Positions 1 through 12,484 of a DNA stretch of 64,000 nucleotides are shown here, piece by piece. This stretch comes from Hofstenia miamia. Its lineage: Eukaryota > Xenacoelomorpha > Acoela. Position numbers and translations under genes: made by a program. The stretch spans positions 2,820,414 to 2,884,413 of the forward strand of contig SCFE01000015.1 of assembly GCA_004352715.1 (NCBI GenBank), in the 5' to 3' direction. The first letter of the stretch is position 1. The number at the start of each line of letters is the position of its first letter. Below the pieces are notes generated by a model. It was not told the DNA's origin, did not search any database, and worked only from the letters and a program-made list of their open reading frames with translations.

Positions 1-253
1 AACGCATACGCGTTCTGTTTTAGTTTCAATTTGCTGTTTGCAAAATTCTTATAACTTGAGTGCAGTTTGTTTATTCTATTAGTCAGTTTAAACTATTGTT
101 TATTTAAAATTCCATAGTTTAATTAAATGTCAAATTTGCAAATTTATAAATATTTATAATCTATTGAGAACAAAATTATACACTACCAAGAATATACCAA
201 TTTTTAAGAACCTTTTAAAAACAATATTTTTTATGGTTGCAATTCCCTCACAT

Positions 254-749
254 TATAGGGTGGGCCAAAAGTTAGGGGGCAGTGATACACAAATCAGTCA
301 ATCACTCACTTACAAGTTGTCGCAGATTGGCCCGATATTCAGGAAAGATGGTTTCAACATGATGGTGCCCCAGCGCATAGTGGTAATCGTTGGATATGGC
401 CGAAAGGGAGGACTTGAGTGGCACCCAAGATGCCCGGATCTTACTCCGTCTGACTTCTTCCTCTGGGAGTTATTAAGGAAGTTGTGTACAGTACTAAAGG
501 ACGTTCTTTGGAAGAGTTTAAAGAAAGAATAACCAACGCTTTTCATTCAATTACTCCAGAGCTTTGTCACAAAGTATGTTCATCGATGGAGAACAGAGTT
601 TTGAAGTGCATCGACGTAAATGGTGGACAATTTGACTATTTGTAAATAAAACGATCATTTATTATTCATTACATTACTGGGAATTTATATAAACTGAATA
701 CATGCTTAATTTACAATAAAAAAATTACATTTTTGGTCCACCCTGTATA
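254..749 (+). mobile_element. Internally deleted mariner-type transposon
   Basis: Seen: TA dinucleotides at 254-255 and 748-749 bound a segment of about 490 bp. The left end reads TAGGGTGGGCCAAAAGTT and the reverse complement of the right end reads TACAGGGTGGACCAAAAATG, so the termini form an imperfect inverted repeat with one indel. Directly behind the left end comes the C-terminal part of a transposase (303-645), so the 5' half of the gene has been lost. Known: mariner elements insert at TA. The lack of a full transposase makes this a non-autonomous copy. Confidence 0.8.
303..645 (+). pseudogene. Mariner transposase C-terminal fragment
   Basis: The reading frame changes at least twice. In one frame the peptide RWFQHDGAPAHSGNRW is seen, the region of the second catalytic Asp. 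In the next comes CPDLTPSDFFLWELL, containing the family's PDL-x-P-x-DFFLWG box with the third catalytic Asp. A third frame gives SLEEFKERITNAFHSITPE and ends in GGQFDYL followed by a stop. The first catalytic Asp and the helix-turn-helix domains are absent. This is a non-functional remnant of an arthropod-like mariner transposase; the family call rests on the DFFLW box and terminal repeats. Confidence 0.8.
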
Positions 750-2039
750 ATAACCAGACCCGTAGCCAAGGATGGTTAAGGGGTTGAACTCCTTGAAAGC
801 TCAGGTAACTCTTCCTGGACAACAAAGCATAAACCAAAATCAGCATGCAAAACTAAATTTTGTTAATTTAATTTTGTATTCAATAATGTCGTGAAATGCA
901 TTTCTAAGGTTTATTTTGTCACTTACTTGATCACTACTCGATGACATTACCCGTCAGAAAATCCCGTGTACGCCCATGGATGCAAGAAAATTATCATGGT
1001 ATACAGACTTGGTAAAACTCTAGTTTAAATGATAAAGAAATTCCCATCAAGCCCTCCTGAATGCCTGTGACGACTCGATCCCCTTATAGGTGATAATGCT
1101 AGCTACCCGTCTGATAATAAATATGAAAAAATGAGTGACTCTCGAAGAAAATAATCAGTAGCATTATTGCCAAAAGCACTTAATAGTTTGTCTTATCTTT
1201 TGTTAATTTAAGCATAATTATTTAGGTATAAGGCTGAATGTAGAGGCCAAGTTATTGGTATGTTTTTCTAGCCATTTTGCTAAAACTAAAATTACATAAT
1301 TGAAATATGTGTAAGGACATCTAAATCTAATGTGGGTGCAAGTGAAAAAGTTTTTTGTCGTTATAGCATTGACCCAAACGCGAAACACGGCGAATATTCA
1401 ATAACCAATCTCGTTCTGAGCCGATCATAAACATAGAATTTTATTTTTTGATTATGTAACGTCTGGATATTTCTCTAAACAAATGATCAACATCAGTCGT
1501 TTTCTGATAGGGTATGCAGGACAATTTATTGTCATAAGTTAACGTTCTGGATACTTTTCAAACTGAGTGATTATTACCAGCAGTTCCTTTTTGATCAATA
1601 AATTTAAAACTTTTTTTGATATTTACCACGCTCCCTATCCAAAATCGACTCTACCTAACCCACCGATTTGATGTCCTAACTTGACCTCGAAGTCCGAAAT
1701 CAGGTCGGTTTTACTCGAGAACTGATGTCACTCTCTAGGACATAACAGCATTGCTATTCTCAGATCTTGTAATGATTTTATTGTTCCGTCAATATTAAAT
1801 GGGCATGTTTGATTAAAATTAACGTTAACAAGTAAAGCACATTAAGGTCTCCAAGTGTACATTATTTTATTAGAAGTGATTTCTCCAGGACATCCTAAGA
1901 TTTTTGTAATTTTTTGCTATTCGCGTTTCATAATGTAAATTATTCCATAATTGAATTGATTAAAACTATTAGGAGCTTTGTCTACATATCAGTTTTTGCG
2001 ATCAGTCATTTAATTTAATATAGCCATTTAGAAGCCGAA
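750..2039. other. No gene seen
   Basis: AT-rich sequence with stops in all frames. No terminal repeats, RNA gene or recognisable transposon protein was seen by eye. Confidence 0.4.
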
Positions 2040-2610
2040 GAGATATTTGATGAGATTGGAATACAAATATAATGGCTAACATATGTTGATAAATTTGGCA
2101 GAACCGAGATAATATTTTGTATTTCTTACCATTATTGATGCTTCGTAATGCTTTTGTCGGACATCAGTTTTTAAGGACCAATAAATATCTTTATGAGGTC
2201 AGTTAAAAGAAACGAATAGTATTGAAAATGAGACAAGCAGAAAACATGTATGAGTTGTTTATGATAATTGGTTGATATTACATTACGTAAGTGATAAAGA
2301 TATCTATAATGCCAACTGTCATTTTTGCGAATGTTACTAAGAAACAATTGTTCAAACTTTAATTAATTGTCTATCTTAACTCCTAAATAGTTTACTGATT
2401 CACCTGGAAGATCATCAATTTTTAGCTCAATTATATTACGTATTAGATTTCTTTGTGCATTTGGTGAGAAAATTATAAACTCTAAAATAGTTTTTCATTT
2501 TTTCTACATCCCTTTGAAAGACTTTCGCCATTTTTTCATCTGAGCAAGATAAATAGTCCCTCGCATATATCATTTTCAATTATCTAGTTTTAATATATAA
2601 CATTACACAG
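2040..2610 (-). pseudogene. LINE reverse transcriptase remnant (palm/thumb)
   Basis: On the - strand, broken frames give IYARDYLSCSDEKMAKVFQR, which lines up with the YADD-box region of non-LTR reverse transcriptases (YADD changed to YARD). It is followed by ELKIDDLPGESVNYLGVKID, the usual YLG-V-ID step, and by LIHVFCLSHFQYYSFLL, resembling the thumb-region helix of CR1/L2-type elements. Several stops and frame changes show decay. The LINE clade is inferred only loosely. Confidence 0.55.
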
Positions 2611-3159
2611 AGCATGGCCTTCTTGTTCGTCAGCCCCTTTGTGGAACAAATTTTTTACAACTAAGGATTTTCTTTGTGGGTCTTGATTGTAATGAGTCTC
2701 GTCCATGGAGAAATATAGATACATTGTTCCACGTGATTATCTGGATATAATCTGAAGAGATCACTTTATATCTTAGTTGCTGAATAATAAATTTGAAACT
2801 ATGATTCATATTTAGCATTGTACATGTATGTTAGCGCATCCACCCTATAGACCAGACATAGTTCTTTCGGACTTTGGTCTATTCATACGTCTAATTATTA
2901 AAAATATTTAAAAAATGATGCTTTTAGTAGTCGTGGGAACGTTTATAATTTAATGAGCATTTTTTAACTAAAACATGTATCATTTCACAAGAAAAGCATC
3001 ATCAAACTAAGCAAGTTTTGGACAAATTGCACAAGTTGCAAAGTTGCATATTTCCCTTGATCCCTTTTTAGTTTTGTCTAAAACTAATCAAAAGATTTAA
3101 AATACATGTAGACATTATAATATAGCATGTAGAAATTATAAATATGTATCTGGTTAAAC

Positions 3160-3262
3160 CATTGGATCAAACTAAGGTGACATTTGATCAAACTAAGATG
3201 CTCCTTGATCACATTAAGATGATGCTTGACCAAATTAAAGTGATGGTTTATCAAATTAACTG
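3160..3262. repeat. Minisatellite, about five copies of a 20-21 bp unit
   Basis: Imperfect copies of a unit like TTGATCAAACTAAGATGATG run head to tail. On the - strand the array is open and would encode a repeating HxNLIK pattern, but no gene context supports translation. Confidence 0.6.
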
Positions 3263-3513
3263 TAAAAGATATAGAAATCAATTGCTTTGAAATATTAGTG
3301 AAAGTAAACGAATACGTAATGGTTCTAATTTGAAACTTATCAAATTAAACAAATTTGTAAAGAGAGCTAGCACAGTTTCATCTTAATCTTTTAACTGCTG
3401 CGTTTTAGGCAAACATAAGTAAGTTGTTGACAGTTGTTATCGCAGCAATACCAAAATGAAGACAATTCTCACTGTGGTGATGTTATTTGAAAGTAAATAA
3501 GTTGAAAGGCAGC

Positions 3514-4421
3514 ATGTATGATACCGTTGAATTAAAGTGGCTTCTCTCATACCTAGCGGCAGAAGTTCCTCTTCAAATAAGTCATGGAATGCAACTGACT
3601 TTGCTAGGACCGACTCAACCATATCTAGCAAAAAATGTTGGAGCGGATATCGCCACAATAAATTTTGCTTGGAGTGCAGGCTTCTCTGCTTTTATTGTAG
3701 GAGCGATATTGTCAAGTTATGTTTTTAATAAATTTCTCACTAATGAACGACGCCAATTTTTCTTCCTTGCCATCTTAGCACTCATTATGATCATAACCAC
3801 GTGTGGTATTCCATTATGTACTAGCCTAATTGTTTTGCTGATTCTTAAGTCAATTCAAGGTGGAGCACATGCTGCACTATGTACTTGTGACAGCTTGATG
3901 ATATTGAAAGCCTTAGGGACAAAGAAATCAAGACCAGTCATTATGAATCTTCATGCAACAATTGGAGTTGGGTTTTTACTTGGTACCTTCCTCGTAAATC
4001 CATTTCTTCCAGATGAACCTCCGACTGAAGGCATTTGCACAGAGAGTCCCAACATTACAAAGGACACACATGAAAATGACATGAGCAATGTTCAACTGCA
4101 AGCGCCCTTTAATATTACAGCTAGCCTTAGTGCAATAGGATTTATAATTTTTCTTATTCTTTCTTTTAAGTCTCCACCTATGCCAAACTTATTGGCAAAA
4201 GAAGAACAGAGTGAGTGTACCTCGAAAGTAAAAATAACTAATTCGTATTATGTTAGAATTTTAATGATTTTGGTGTTTTGTTATTATTTCATTACCTGTG
4301 GAATAGAAAGAATTTTCCAACCAATGTTGTTTACTTTTGGAATTTGCGGCCCTCTCCAACTTCATCCTTCTGATGCTGTGTTAAGCGATTCTTTTTATAA
4401 TGGTGGCTTCATGGCAGGGAG
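3514..4421 (+). CDS. MFSD4/NAGLT1-like MFS transporter, first coding exon
   Basis: Encodes residues 1-302 and part of 303 of a major facilitator protein, most like the sodium-dependent glucose transporter 1 (NAGLT1/MFSD4) family, an inferred plasma-membrane sugar carrier. The ATG at 3514 is chosen because the in-frame TTG at 3487 is not a likely start; a seven-codon out-of-frame uORF begins at 3480. Visible segments: TM1 with HGMQLTLLGPTQPYLA, TM2 WSAGFSAFIVGAI, TM3 FFFLAILALIMIITTCGIP, TM4 KSIQGGAHAALCTC, TM5 HATIGVGFLLGTFLVNPFLP, a glycosylatable loop (NIT, NIT), TM6, and TM7 up to GGFMAG. The donor GGGAG|GTAGGA follows 4421 in phase 2. It joins in frame to the exon at 29465. Substrate is inferred from family only. 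Confidence is high for the family and lower for the substrate. Confidence 0.85.
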
Positions 4422-5132
4422 GTAGGAGAATTTTAGAGTTTTTTATAATTTTTCTCAATTCAGTACACGTGAATAAAACTGTTTTGCAAACCAGCAGTGA
4501 GTATTTACATGACAGCTTGATGATATTGAAAGCCTTAGGGACAAAGAAATCAAGACCAGTCATTATGAATCTTCATGCAACAATTGGAGTTGGGTTTTTA
4601 CTTGGTACCTTCCTCGTAAATCCATTTCTTCCAGATGAACCTCCGACTGAAGGCATTTGCACAGAGAGTCCCAACATTACAAAGGACACACATGAAAATG
4701 ACATGAGCAATGTTCAACTGCAAGCGCCCTTTAATATTACAGCTAGCCTTAGTGCAATAGGATTTATAATTTTTCTTATTCTTTCTTTTAAGTCTCCACC
4801 TATGCCAAACTTATTGGCAAAAGAAGAACAGAGTGAGTGTACCTCGAAAGTAAAAATAACTAATTCGTATTATGTTAGAATTTTAATGATTTTGGTGTTT
4901 TGTTATTATTTCATTACCTGTGGAATAGAAAGAATTTTCCAACCAATGTTGTTTACTTTTGGAATTTGCGGCCCTCTCCAACTTCATCCTTCTGATGCTG
5001 TGTTAAGCGATTCTTTTTATAATGGTGGCTTCATGGCAGGGAGGTAGGAGAATTTTAGAGTTTTTTATAATTTTTCTCAATTCAGTACACGTGAATAAAA
5101 CTGTTTTGCAAACCAGCAGTGAGTATTTACAT
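3889..5132 (+). repeat. Exact 622-bp tandem duplication inside the transporter exon
   Basis: Positions 3889-4510 and 4511-5132 look identical by eye. The unit covers TM4/5 to TM7 of the transporter, the splice donor, and about 90 bp of intron. The second copy keeps its own donor (after 5043) and an open frame from 4400 to 5047, with a possible acceptor-like ACAG at its start. It could be an exon duplication, or an assembly duplication of one exon; identity this high favours a very recent or artefactual event. Confidence 0.9.
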
Positions 5133-5989
5133 GCGTATTAATGCACATAACGCGATTGTTGAAATTAGTTTACTTCTACAGTACACTCAATTTTGTTTAT
5201 TGCAATCAATTAGAGAATGCTGTTCACGATCCCTTATTCCATAAAAACAAACATCCAAAATCTGAAATATATTATGCCTTAACATATTATCAGGATTGAA
5301 TGCCAACAAAACACTTCATTATAATGGAAAACTTAAAGCACTTATTTATTGCTAACACATTTTTTCTGACTACGGTCATTAAGCAGTTTTAGGTTATTTT
5401 ATGAAACATGGCAATGCACAATTTAACTACACCCTACAACAAAGTTGGAATTAGCCCTAAAATATCAATGCCAGTGCTAACATTTTGCCACCAATATTTA
5501 TGTTAGCAATGTTTGGACTGGTAAATATTTGTAATCTGCATTGCAAATTTTAAAATTAATATATATTTTAAAAATCACCATTTTGTAAAAAAATATTGTA
5601 TTTTCTGTGGAAATGCAAATAGTAAGAAAGTGACTTATTATGCAACTCAAGCATTAAATATGATTACAAAGTCCAGTATGTATTGTAAAGTACAATGTTC
5701 AAACATTGAAATTTGCTTTGGTTTCAAAAAAAAAACCGCGAAGCAGCCAAGCTTGACAAGCAACGTATTTTGGCAATTTTGTTTGAGGTTGACAAGTAAA
5801 ATACATATTGATATTTTCGCATTCATATTCAAAACCTGGTTCCCCTTTTATGAAGATAGGAAATCAGACGCAACATTCAATTTTCCTTGCCAGTTTATGA
5901 CCAATTTTTAGACAGCACTATTGAACTATTGACTGTATTTATGATTCCGTCACCACTTGACATTAAGAATTACAAAATTATGTTTACAT
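5133..5989. other. Intron sequence, nothing recognised
   Basis: Intron of the transporter gene. AT-rich, with a short A-run at 5727. No transposon protein, terminal repeat or RNA gene was seen. Confidence 0.4.
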
Positions 5990-6179
5990 TTGAAAGAGAG
6001 AGAGAGAAATGTATTTATCAGTAGCATCCTAGCAAGTGATACAAATACAAAACAAATCACCAAATAACACTAACTGCTAACAGTTACTAAGCACTATATA
6101 CTAATAGTTATGATACATCTTACTGATCTGTGCAGGAATGAAAGATTTTTCAAATCTTGATGTATGGCATGGCAATATT
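5990..6179 (-). mobile_element. 3' end of LINE copy A
   Basis: Nearly the same as the 3' end of LINE copy B at 24060-24315: GAGA-rich tail, then the TTTATCA-GTAGCATCCTAGCAAG block and ACTAACAG-type repeats, ending GGCATGGCAATATT. In copy B the sequence goes straight on to CTATCGC. Here it is cut by an element starting at 6180, and the LINE resumes beyond the element's far end (15027 or, in the duplicated segment, 15563). Confidence 0.85.
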
Positions 6180-6479
6180 AGTAGTATGAATTGGGTCGTA
6201 TTTCGTTACACTTCTCTCTGATTGGTCGAGGGGGACCTTTGGCCTCTGCTGGGCCGTGTATAATGGAGGGGGTGTATCTCTGACGTCATTGGAATATATT
6301 CTGTTTAGTTGTAATATTTGTTGGCAAATACATTTGTTTGTAGTCTATTGCTTAAAATGTAGCCAATTTTTTTGTGCATATATGTTTTTGGAATTACATA
6401 ATTAATAAGTCAAAAATCCCATGAGATTAGAATTGTTTGCAGTCTATTGTTTAAAATGTAACTAATTTGTTTACTTGCT

Positions 6480-7265
6480 TATTTATGTGGCTAATTTATT
6501 TTACATACTTAGTTTACATACTTGTTTTTTATTAACATACATGACATTGGAAAATACCACATTAATTTAGTTTACATACTTGTTTTTCATTATTGTATTT
6601 TTTTTATTAATATACATGTCATTGGAAATATCACATTAATTTAGTTTACATACTTTTTTTTTATACTACTTTTTTTATTAATATACATGGCTAATTAATT
6701 TTACATACTTAGTTTACATACTTGTTTTTTATTAACATACATGACATTGGAAAATACCACATTAATTTAGTTTACATACTTATTTTACATACTACTTTTT
6801 TTATTAATATACATGACATTGGAAATATCACATTAATTTAGTTTACATACTTGCTTTTTGTTAATGTATGTGACTTGCTTATTTATGTGGCTAATTTAGT
6901 TTACATACTTAGTTTACATACTTGTTTTTTATTAACATACATGACATTGGAAAATACCACATTAATTTAGTTTACATACTTATTTTACATACTACTTTTT
7001 TTATTAATATACATGACATTGGAAATATCACATTAATTTAGTTTACATACTTGCTTTTTGTTAATGTATGTGACTTGCTTATTTATGTGGCTTATTTATG
7101 TGGCTAATTTAGTTTACATACTTGTTTTTTATTAACATACATGACATTGGAAAATACCACATTAATTTAGTTTACATACTTATTTTACATACTACTTTTT
7201 TTATTAATATACATGACATTGGAAATATCACATAAATTTAGTTTACATGTTTACTTTACATACTT
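6480..7265 (+). repeat. Tandem array with a period of about 190-210 bp
   Basis: The motif GACATTGGAAAATACCACAT recurs at about 6543, 6743, 6931 and 7143. It alternates with a variant GACATTGGAAATATCAC and with many TAGTTTACATACTTG segments. The mirrored array in the right arm is shorter before its gap, so copy number differs between the arms. Confidence 0.8.
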
Positions 7266-8385
7266 GTTTTATTCGGTAAAATTTAATAACAAATGTTTGA
7301 ATCAGAGAGATAATAATACTCACTAAAAGCGTAATGTCTTATTTTGGTAATAATGCAAAATAATTTTTCGGAAGAAACCAAAGACTAGTTTATGCAATTT
7401 CTAATATTTAATAAATGTATGTGGTAAAACCCACATAGGTGTTTAAGACAAGACAAAAATGTAATTTATTCTACACTTTGCTTATAATGACCAAATGTAT
7501 CGCACTATTAAATTTGGCTATTGTTTATCATCATTGTTGTTGAGGGAATTCTGTAGGAAACAAACGCAAAGTGCATTTACACATTATGAATTTCAAACGG
7601 TAGCATCCAAATTAATGGTTAATATTCAAGTCAAATGAGATGACATTCACAATATAAAACACATGATAAATAAAAGTTTAAATAAATTCAATTAAAAATG
7701 TGTATTAACAAAGAAATGACGTTTCTATTTATGATAAAGTCTATAATAAATTTAACATCAGACAGTAAATTCGCAGCAATTTATTAAAATAAAATTTTTT
7801 TTAAAAGAAATATCTGTAAAATTACTAGAGATAATATTGGACTAAAGCATTAAGAATCAAAAACAATATCTGAGATGTAATTATAAAAATAGCTTACCAA
7901 AAAGTTTGAAATCTTTCAGAGTAATTGTTTTTGTTTCATAAATGTGAAATCCCCTTATTCCGCTCTATGTAAGTTGTATGCTTTCGTAGTGTCAACATAG
8001 TTTATCTATGGCCATTGTTCGACTGCCAGAATGTAAGCAACTATAAACACAGTAAAATTCCATTATACCGCTGTGTGTACAATCTTTCTACAGACAATGC
8101 GTAATTTGTTATCTATTGTTCTAATGTCAAAAATGTATCCATTTGTAAAGATTCATATCTACCAAACATGAAATCCAAATCAATTTAACAATTAATTAAA
8201 ACATTTTCAAATCATATAAAACTAGAATTTTTCACAATTTGGATTATTACTATTGTAAATTGGTTATTAATACAAAACATTTAAAAATAACAAATGTCTT
8301 ATTTTATTTTACATTTTAAAAAATTGTTTATGCTTAAACTTCATCAGTGTCTTTATATTATGAATTAAATAAATACCCCATATAT

Positions 8386-8645
8386 GACTTTTCCACGTTT
8401 GTAGACTTACATGTTTTCCGATGTTTTTTCATGTTTGTGACTTACATTTCTTTTCCAAGGTTTTATCACATTTGTGACTTACTTGTTTTTTTACAATGTT
8501 TTTCCATGTTTATGACTTACATTTCTTTTCAGACATTTTTTCACGTTTGTGACTTACATTTCTTTTCTGACGATTTCACATTTGTAGATTTACATTTTTC
8601 TTTCGACGTTTTTCCTTTCTTTGAGTTTACATGGCTTATGACTTT
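8386..8645 (+). repeat. Tandem array of a unit of about 36 bp (left arm)
   Basis: About seven imperfect copies of a unit like CATGTTTGTGACTTACATTT. It happens to be open and would give a repeating F-x-TYISF-type peptide, but this looks like a by-product of the repeat and not a gene. Confidence 0.75.
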
Positions 8646-9932
8646 TCTACGTTTCTAGACGTCAATCCATTCTTTCAGTACTGATATACATTTAATTTTT
8701 CCTTTCAGTACTGATATATATTTAATTTTTCCATTTGCATACATGAATTCAACTGATAAAATTAGTCAAAATCATTGTAAAAAACTGAATATTATGTTAA
8801 AATTAAGATATCTTTTTATCATTGAACAAAATGAAAATTTCATGTAATTATTAGTATAAACTTTCAAGAATGAGTAAGAAAAACGTTAATGCACAAAAAT
8901 ATGATTAATCTTTATTGTAAATTCAGATTTATTTATAAAAATAAATATTTTAATACGTTGAAGACAATCAATGTTTAACAAAGGTTTGAATTGTTTCACA
9001 GAAAGTACATGTGGTTAAAAATGATATATTTATTAGTCTTTACATAATAAAAATTTGTTTGCTTTCCCAAATAGTATTAAACATTTATGAGATGCCAACT
9101 AAAAGAACAAAATCTCACAACAAATAAATACCTCGGCTTGATACAAAGTGTATTAACGTAAAAAATTATGATTTTTACTTGCTTTTCAAAATAATAAATC
9201 GTCTGAATTTTCAAATGCTCATGAGATGCAGAATTCTGAGAAAATTAGATAATAACACACGTATTGTATAAACCTTAAAAAAGGATATAAAAATCGTTGA
9301 TTATATTATTCCTAACATGTGCATTTATGTATTGAACTCTACAGAGTTTGTCAGTACATTCATACAAAACTTTGATTTATTACAAACTTAAATGTTGGAA
9401 GAATTATCTTTACGTACAGGAGGATATAAATTAACAGCAGAAATCATCTTGTCAAACAATGTTTATTAATATGTATTCTATATATTGTGTAATCTTTTCA
9501 ACAAATAGTAAAGTTTATCTTTCAACTACATAATGTAATTTGTAGAATGCCTTAATATGGGTATTTACGTGCGATATTAAATAAAACATATAAAAACAAA
9601 ACCATTAACGCTTTGAAATACAAAAAACTCTAAATATACAACAAAGAATTGTCGAATTTAAGTGTATGTACATTTTTCTTTCCAGTTTTTGAATGTTTAT
9701 ACTAATATTATCATAAAATTAGCATTTTGTTGATTGCCTATGACGAAAAGATGTCTTCATTTTGACAGAATATTCAGTTTTTACAATGATTCAAGTGGTG
9801 GCGGTTGACTTTATTCAACAATGTATGTCATTTTTGCATTTTAATAAGTTAATATTACAAATTTTGTTTCATATGATTACGAATTACTATAAAAATTTCA
9901 CACATTTAATATCTTTGCTAACAAAAATTTGN

Positions 9933-10454
9933 ATGGCGCTATGTATTCATTTGCGATTATCAAAATTTACTCATTGACTGTAGAAAAATGCGATTGTTAA
10001 CATTTTTTTTTAACATTGTAAAGCTGTGTATAGCATTGAATGCGTTTTGTTTTTAGTTTAGAAATTTGAAGTTTCATTTTCCACTTTGTAGATTAATACA
10101 TAAATGCACATCTTAGGAATAATAGTATCAACGATTTTTATATCCTTTTTTAAGGTTTATACAATACTTGTGTTATTATCTAATTTTCTCAGAATTCTGC
10201 ATCTCATGAGCGTTTGAAAATTCATACAGTTTATTATTTTGAAAAGCAAATAAAAATGATAATTTTTTACGTTAATACACTTTGTATAAAGCCGAGGTAT
10301 TTATTTGTTGTGAGATTTTGTTCTTTTGGTTGGCATCTCATAAATGTTTAATACTATTTGGGAAAGCAAATAAATTTTTATTATGTAAAGACTAATAAAT
10401 ATATCATTTTTAACCACATGTACTTTCTGTGAAACAATTCAAACCTTTGTTAAA
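9933..10454 (+). repeat. 522-bp direct copy of 11675-12196 next to a gap
   Basis: The sequence after the single N at 9932 appears identical to 11675-12196 and ends where the 1000-N gap starts. Both are the inner part of the right arm. This pattern suggests that the same genomic piece was placed twice during scaffolding. Confidence 0.85.
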
Positions 10455-11454
10455 NNNNNNNNNNNNNNNNNNNNNNNNNNNNNNNNNNNNNNNNNNNNNN
10501 NNNNNNNNNNNNNNNNNNNNNNNNNNNNNNNNNNNNNNNNNNNNNNNNNNNNNNNNNNNNNNNNNNNNNNNNNNNNNNNNNNNNNNNNNNNNNNNNNNNN
10601 NNNNNNNNNNNNNNNNNNNNNNNNNNNNNNNNNNNNNNNNNNNNNNNNNNNNNNNNNNNNNNNNNNNNNNNNNNNNNNNNNNNNNNNNNNNNNNNNNNNN
10701 NNNNNNNNNNNNNNNNNNNNNNNNNNNNNNNNNNNNNNNNNNNNNNNNNNNNNNNNNNNNNNNNNNNNNNNNNNNNNNNNNNNNNNNNNNNNNNNNNNNN
10801 NNNNNNNNNNNNNNNNNNNNNNNNNNNNNNNNNNNNNNNNNNNNNNNNNNNNNNNNNNNNNNNNNNNNNNNNNNNNNNNNNNNNNNNNNNNNNNNNNNNN
10901 NNNNNNNNNNNNNNNNNNNNNNNNNNNNNNNNNNNNNNNNNNNNNNNNNNNNNNNNNNNNNNNNNNNNNNNNNNNNNNNNNNNNNNNNNNNNNNNNNNNN
11001 NNNNNNNNNNNNNNNNNNNNNNNNNNNNNNNNNNNNNNNNNNNNNNNNNNNNNNNNNNNNNNNNNNNNNNNNNNNNNNNNNNNNNNNNNNNNNNNNNNNN
11101 NNNNNNNNNNNNNNNNNNNNNNNNNNNNNNNNNNNNNNNNNNNNNNNNNNNNNNNNNNNNNNNNNNNNNNNNNNNNNNNNNNNNNNNNNNNNNNNNNNNN
11201 NNNNNNNNNNNNNNNNNNNNNNNNNNNNNNNNNNNNNNNNNNNNNNNNNNNNNNNNNNNNNNNNNNNNNNNNNNNNNNNNNNNNNNNNNNNNNNNNNNNN
11301 NNNNNNNNNNNNNNNNNNNNNNNNNNNNNNNNNNNNNNNNNNNNNNNNNNNNNNNNNNNNNNNNNNNNNNNNNNNNNNNNNNNNNNNNNNNNNNNNNNNN
11401 NNNNNNNNNNNNNNNNNNNNNNNNNNNNNNNNNNNNNNNNNNNNNNNNNNNNNN
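10455..11454. other. Assembly gap, exactly 1000 N
   Basis: The round length suggests a placeholder. The gap lies in the centre of the long-inverted-repeat element, where any transposase would be expected. Confidence 0.95.
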
Positions 11455-12484
11455 GTACTATACATATACTTAAATTTATTTTATATAGCTCTGATGTTCA
11501 TTTTCAATTAAAAAATTTGCTTCTTTTCATGCAAACTGTGTACGACTATGTGTTTTGTAAAATCAATCAATTTAATCATTTTGCGTAAATGTATTTTTTA
11601 TGAAAATGTGTTAGTCTTTTTGTAATTAAAAATGTTTTGCGAGTTTCATGACATCTAATTGATTCATTTTTGAAATGGCGCTATGTATTCATTTGCGATT
11701 ATCAAAATTTACTCATTGACTGTAGAAAAATGCGATTGTTAACATTTTTTTTTAACATTGTAAAGCTGTGTATAGCATTGAATGCGTTTTGTTTTTAGTT
11801 TAGAAATTTGAAGTTTCATTTTCCACTTTGTAGATTAATACATAAATGCACATCTTAGGAATAATAGTATCAACGATTTTTATATCCTTTTTTAAGGTTT
11901 ATACAATACTTGTGTTATTATCTAATTTTCTCAGAATTCTGCATCTCATGAGCGTTTGAAAATTCATACAGTTTATTATTTTGAAAAGCAAATAAAAATG
12001 ATAATTTTTTACGTTAATACACTTTGTATAAAGCCGAGGTATTTATTTGTTGTGAGATTTTGTTCTTTTGGTTGGCATCTCATAAATGTTTAATACTATT
12101 TGGGAAAGCAAATAAATTTTTATTATGTAAAGACTAATAAATATATCATTTTTAACCACATGTACTTTCTGTGAAACAATTCAAACCTTTGTTAAACATT
12201 GATTGTATTCAACGTATTAAAATATTTATTTTTATAAATAAAATCTGAATTTACAATAAAGATTACTCATATTTTTGTGCATTAACGTTTTTCTTACTCA
12301 TTCTTGAAAGTTTATACTAATAACCTCATGAAATTTTCATTTTGTTCAATGATGAAAAGATATCTTAATTTTAACATAATATTCAGTTTTTTACAATGAT
12401 TTTGACTAATTTGATCAGTTGAATTCATGTATACAAATGGAAAAATTAAATATATATATCAGTACTGAAAGAATGGATTGACGT

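Larger units (their letters stand above)
6180..9333 (+). repeat. Left arm of the long inverted repeat
   Basis: Matches, in reverse complement, the right arm ending at 11837. Homology stops where both arms read GTGCATTTATGTATT. The segment 7555-7810 has no partner in the right arm because that arm is broken by a single N at 13333. Confidence 0.85.

Noticed and set aside
2630-2818. Frame with WNNVSIFLHGRDSLQS resembling a Tc1/mariner piece
   Set aside because: No catalytic residues or terminal repeats nearby, and the overlapping LINE remnant on the same strand explains the neighbourhood better.
8347-8658. 103-codon frame rich in Phe/Tyr and its - strand mirror near 12485-12851
   Set aside because: It is the translation of a 36-bp tandem array in the inverted-repeat arms and has no gene context.
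10410-11511. Long open frames on both strands across N blocks (also 13869-14698, 17130-18297, 32314-32695, 47299-48393)
   Set aside because: They are open only because unknown bases were translated as X; there is no sequence evidence for coding.
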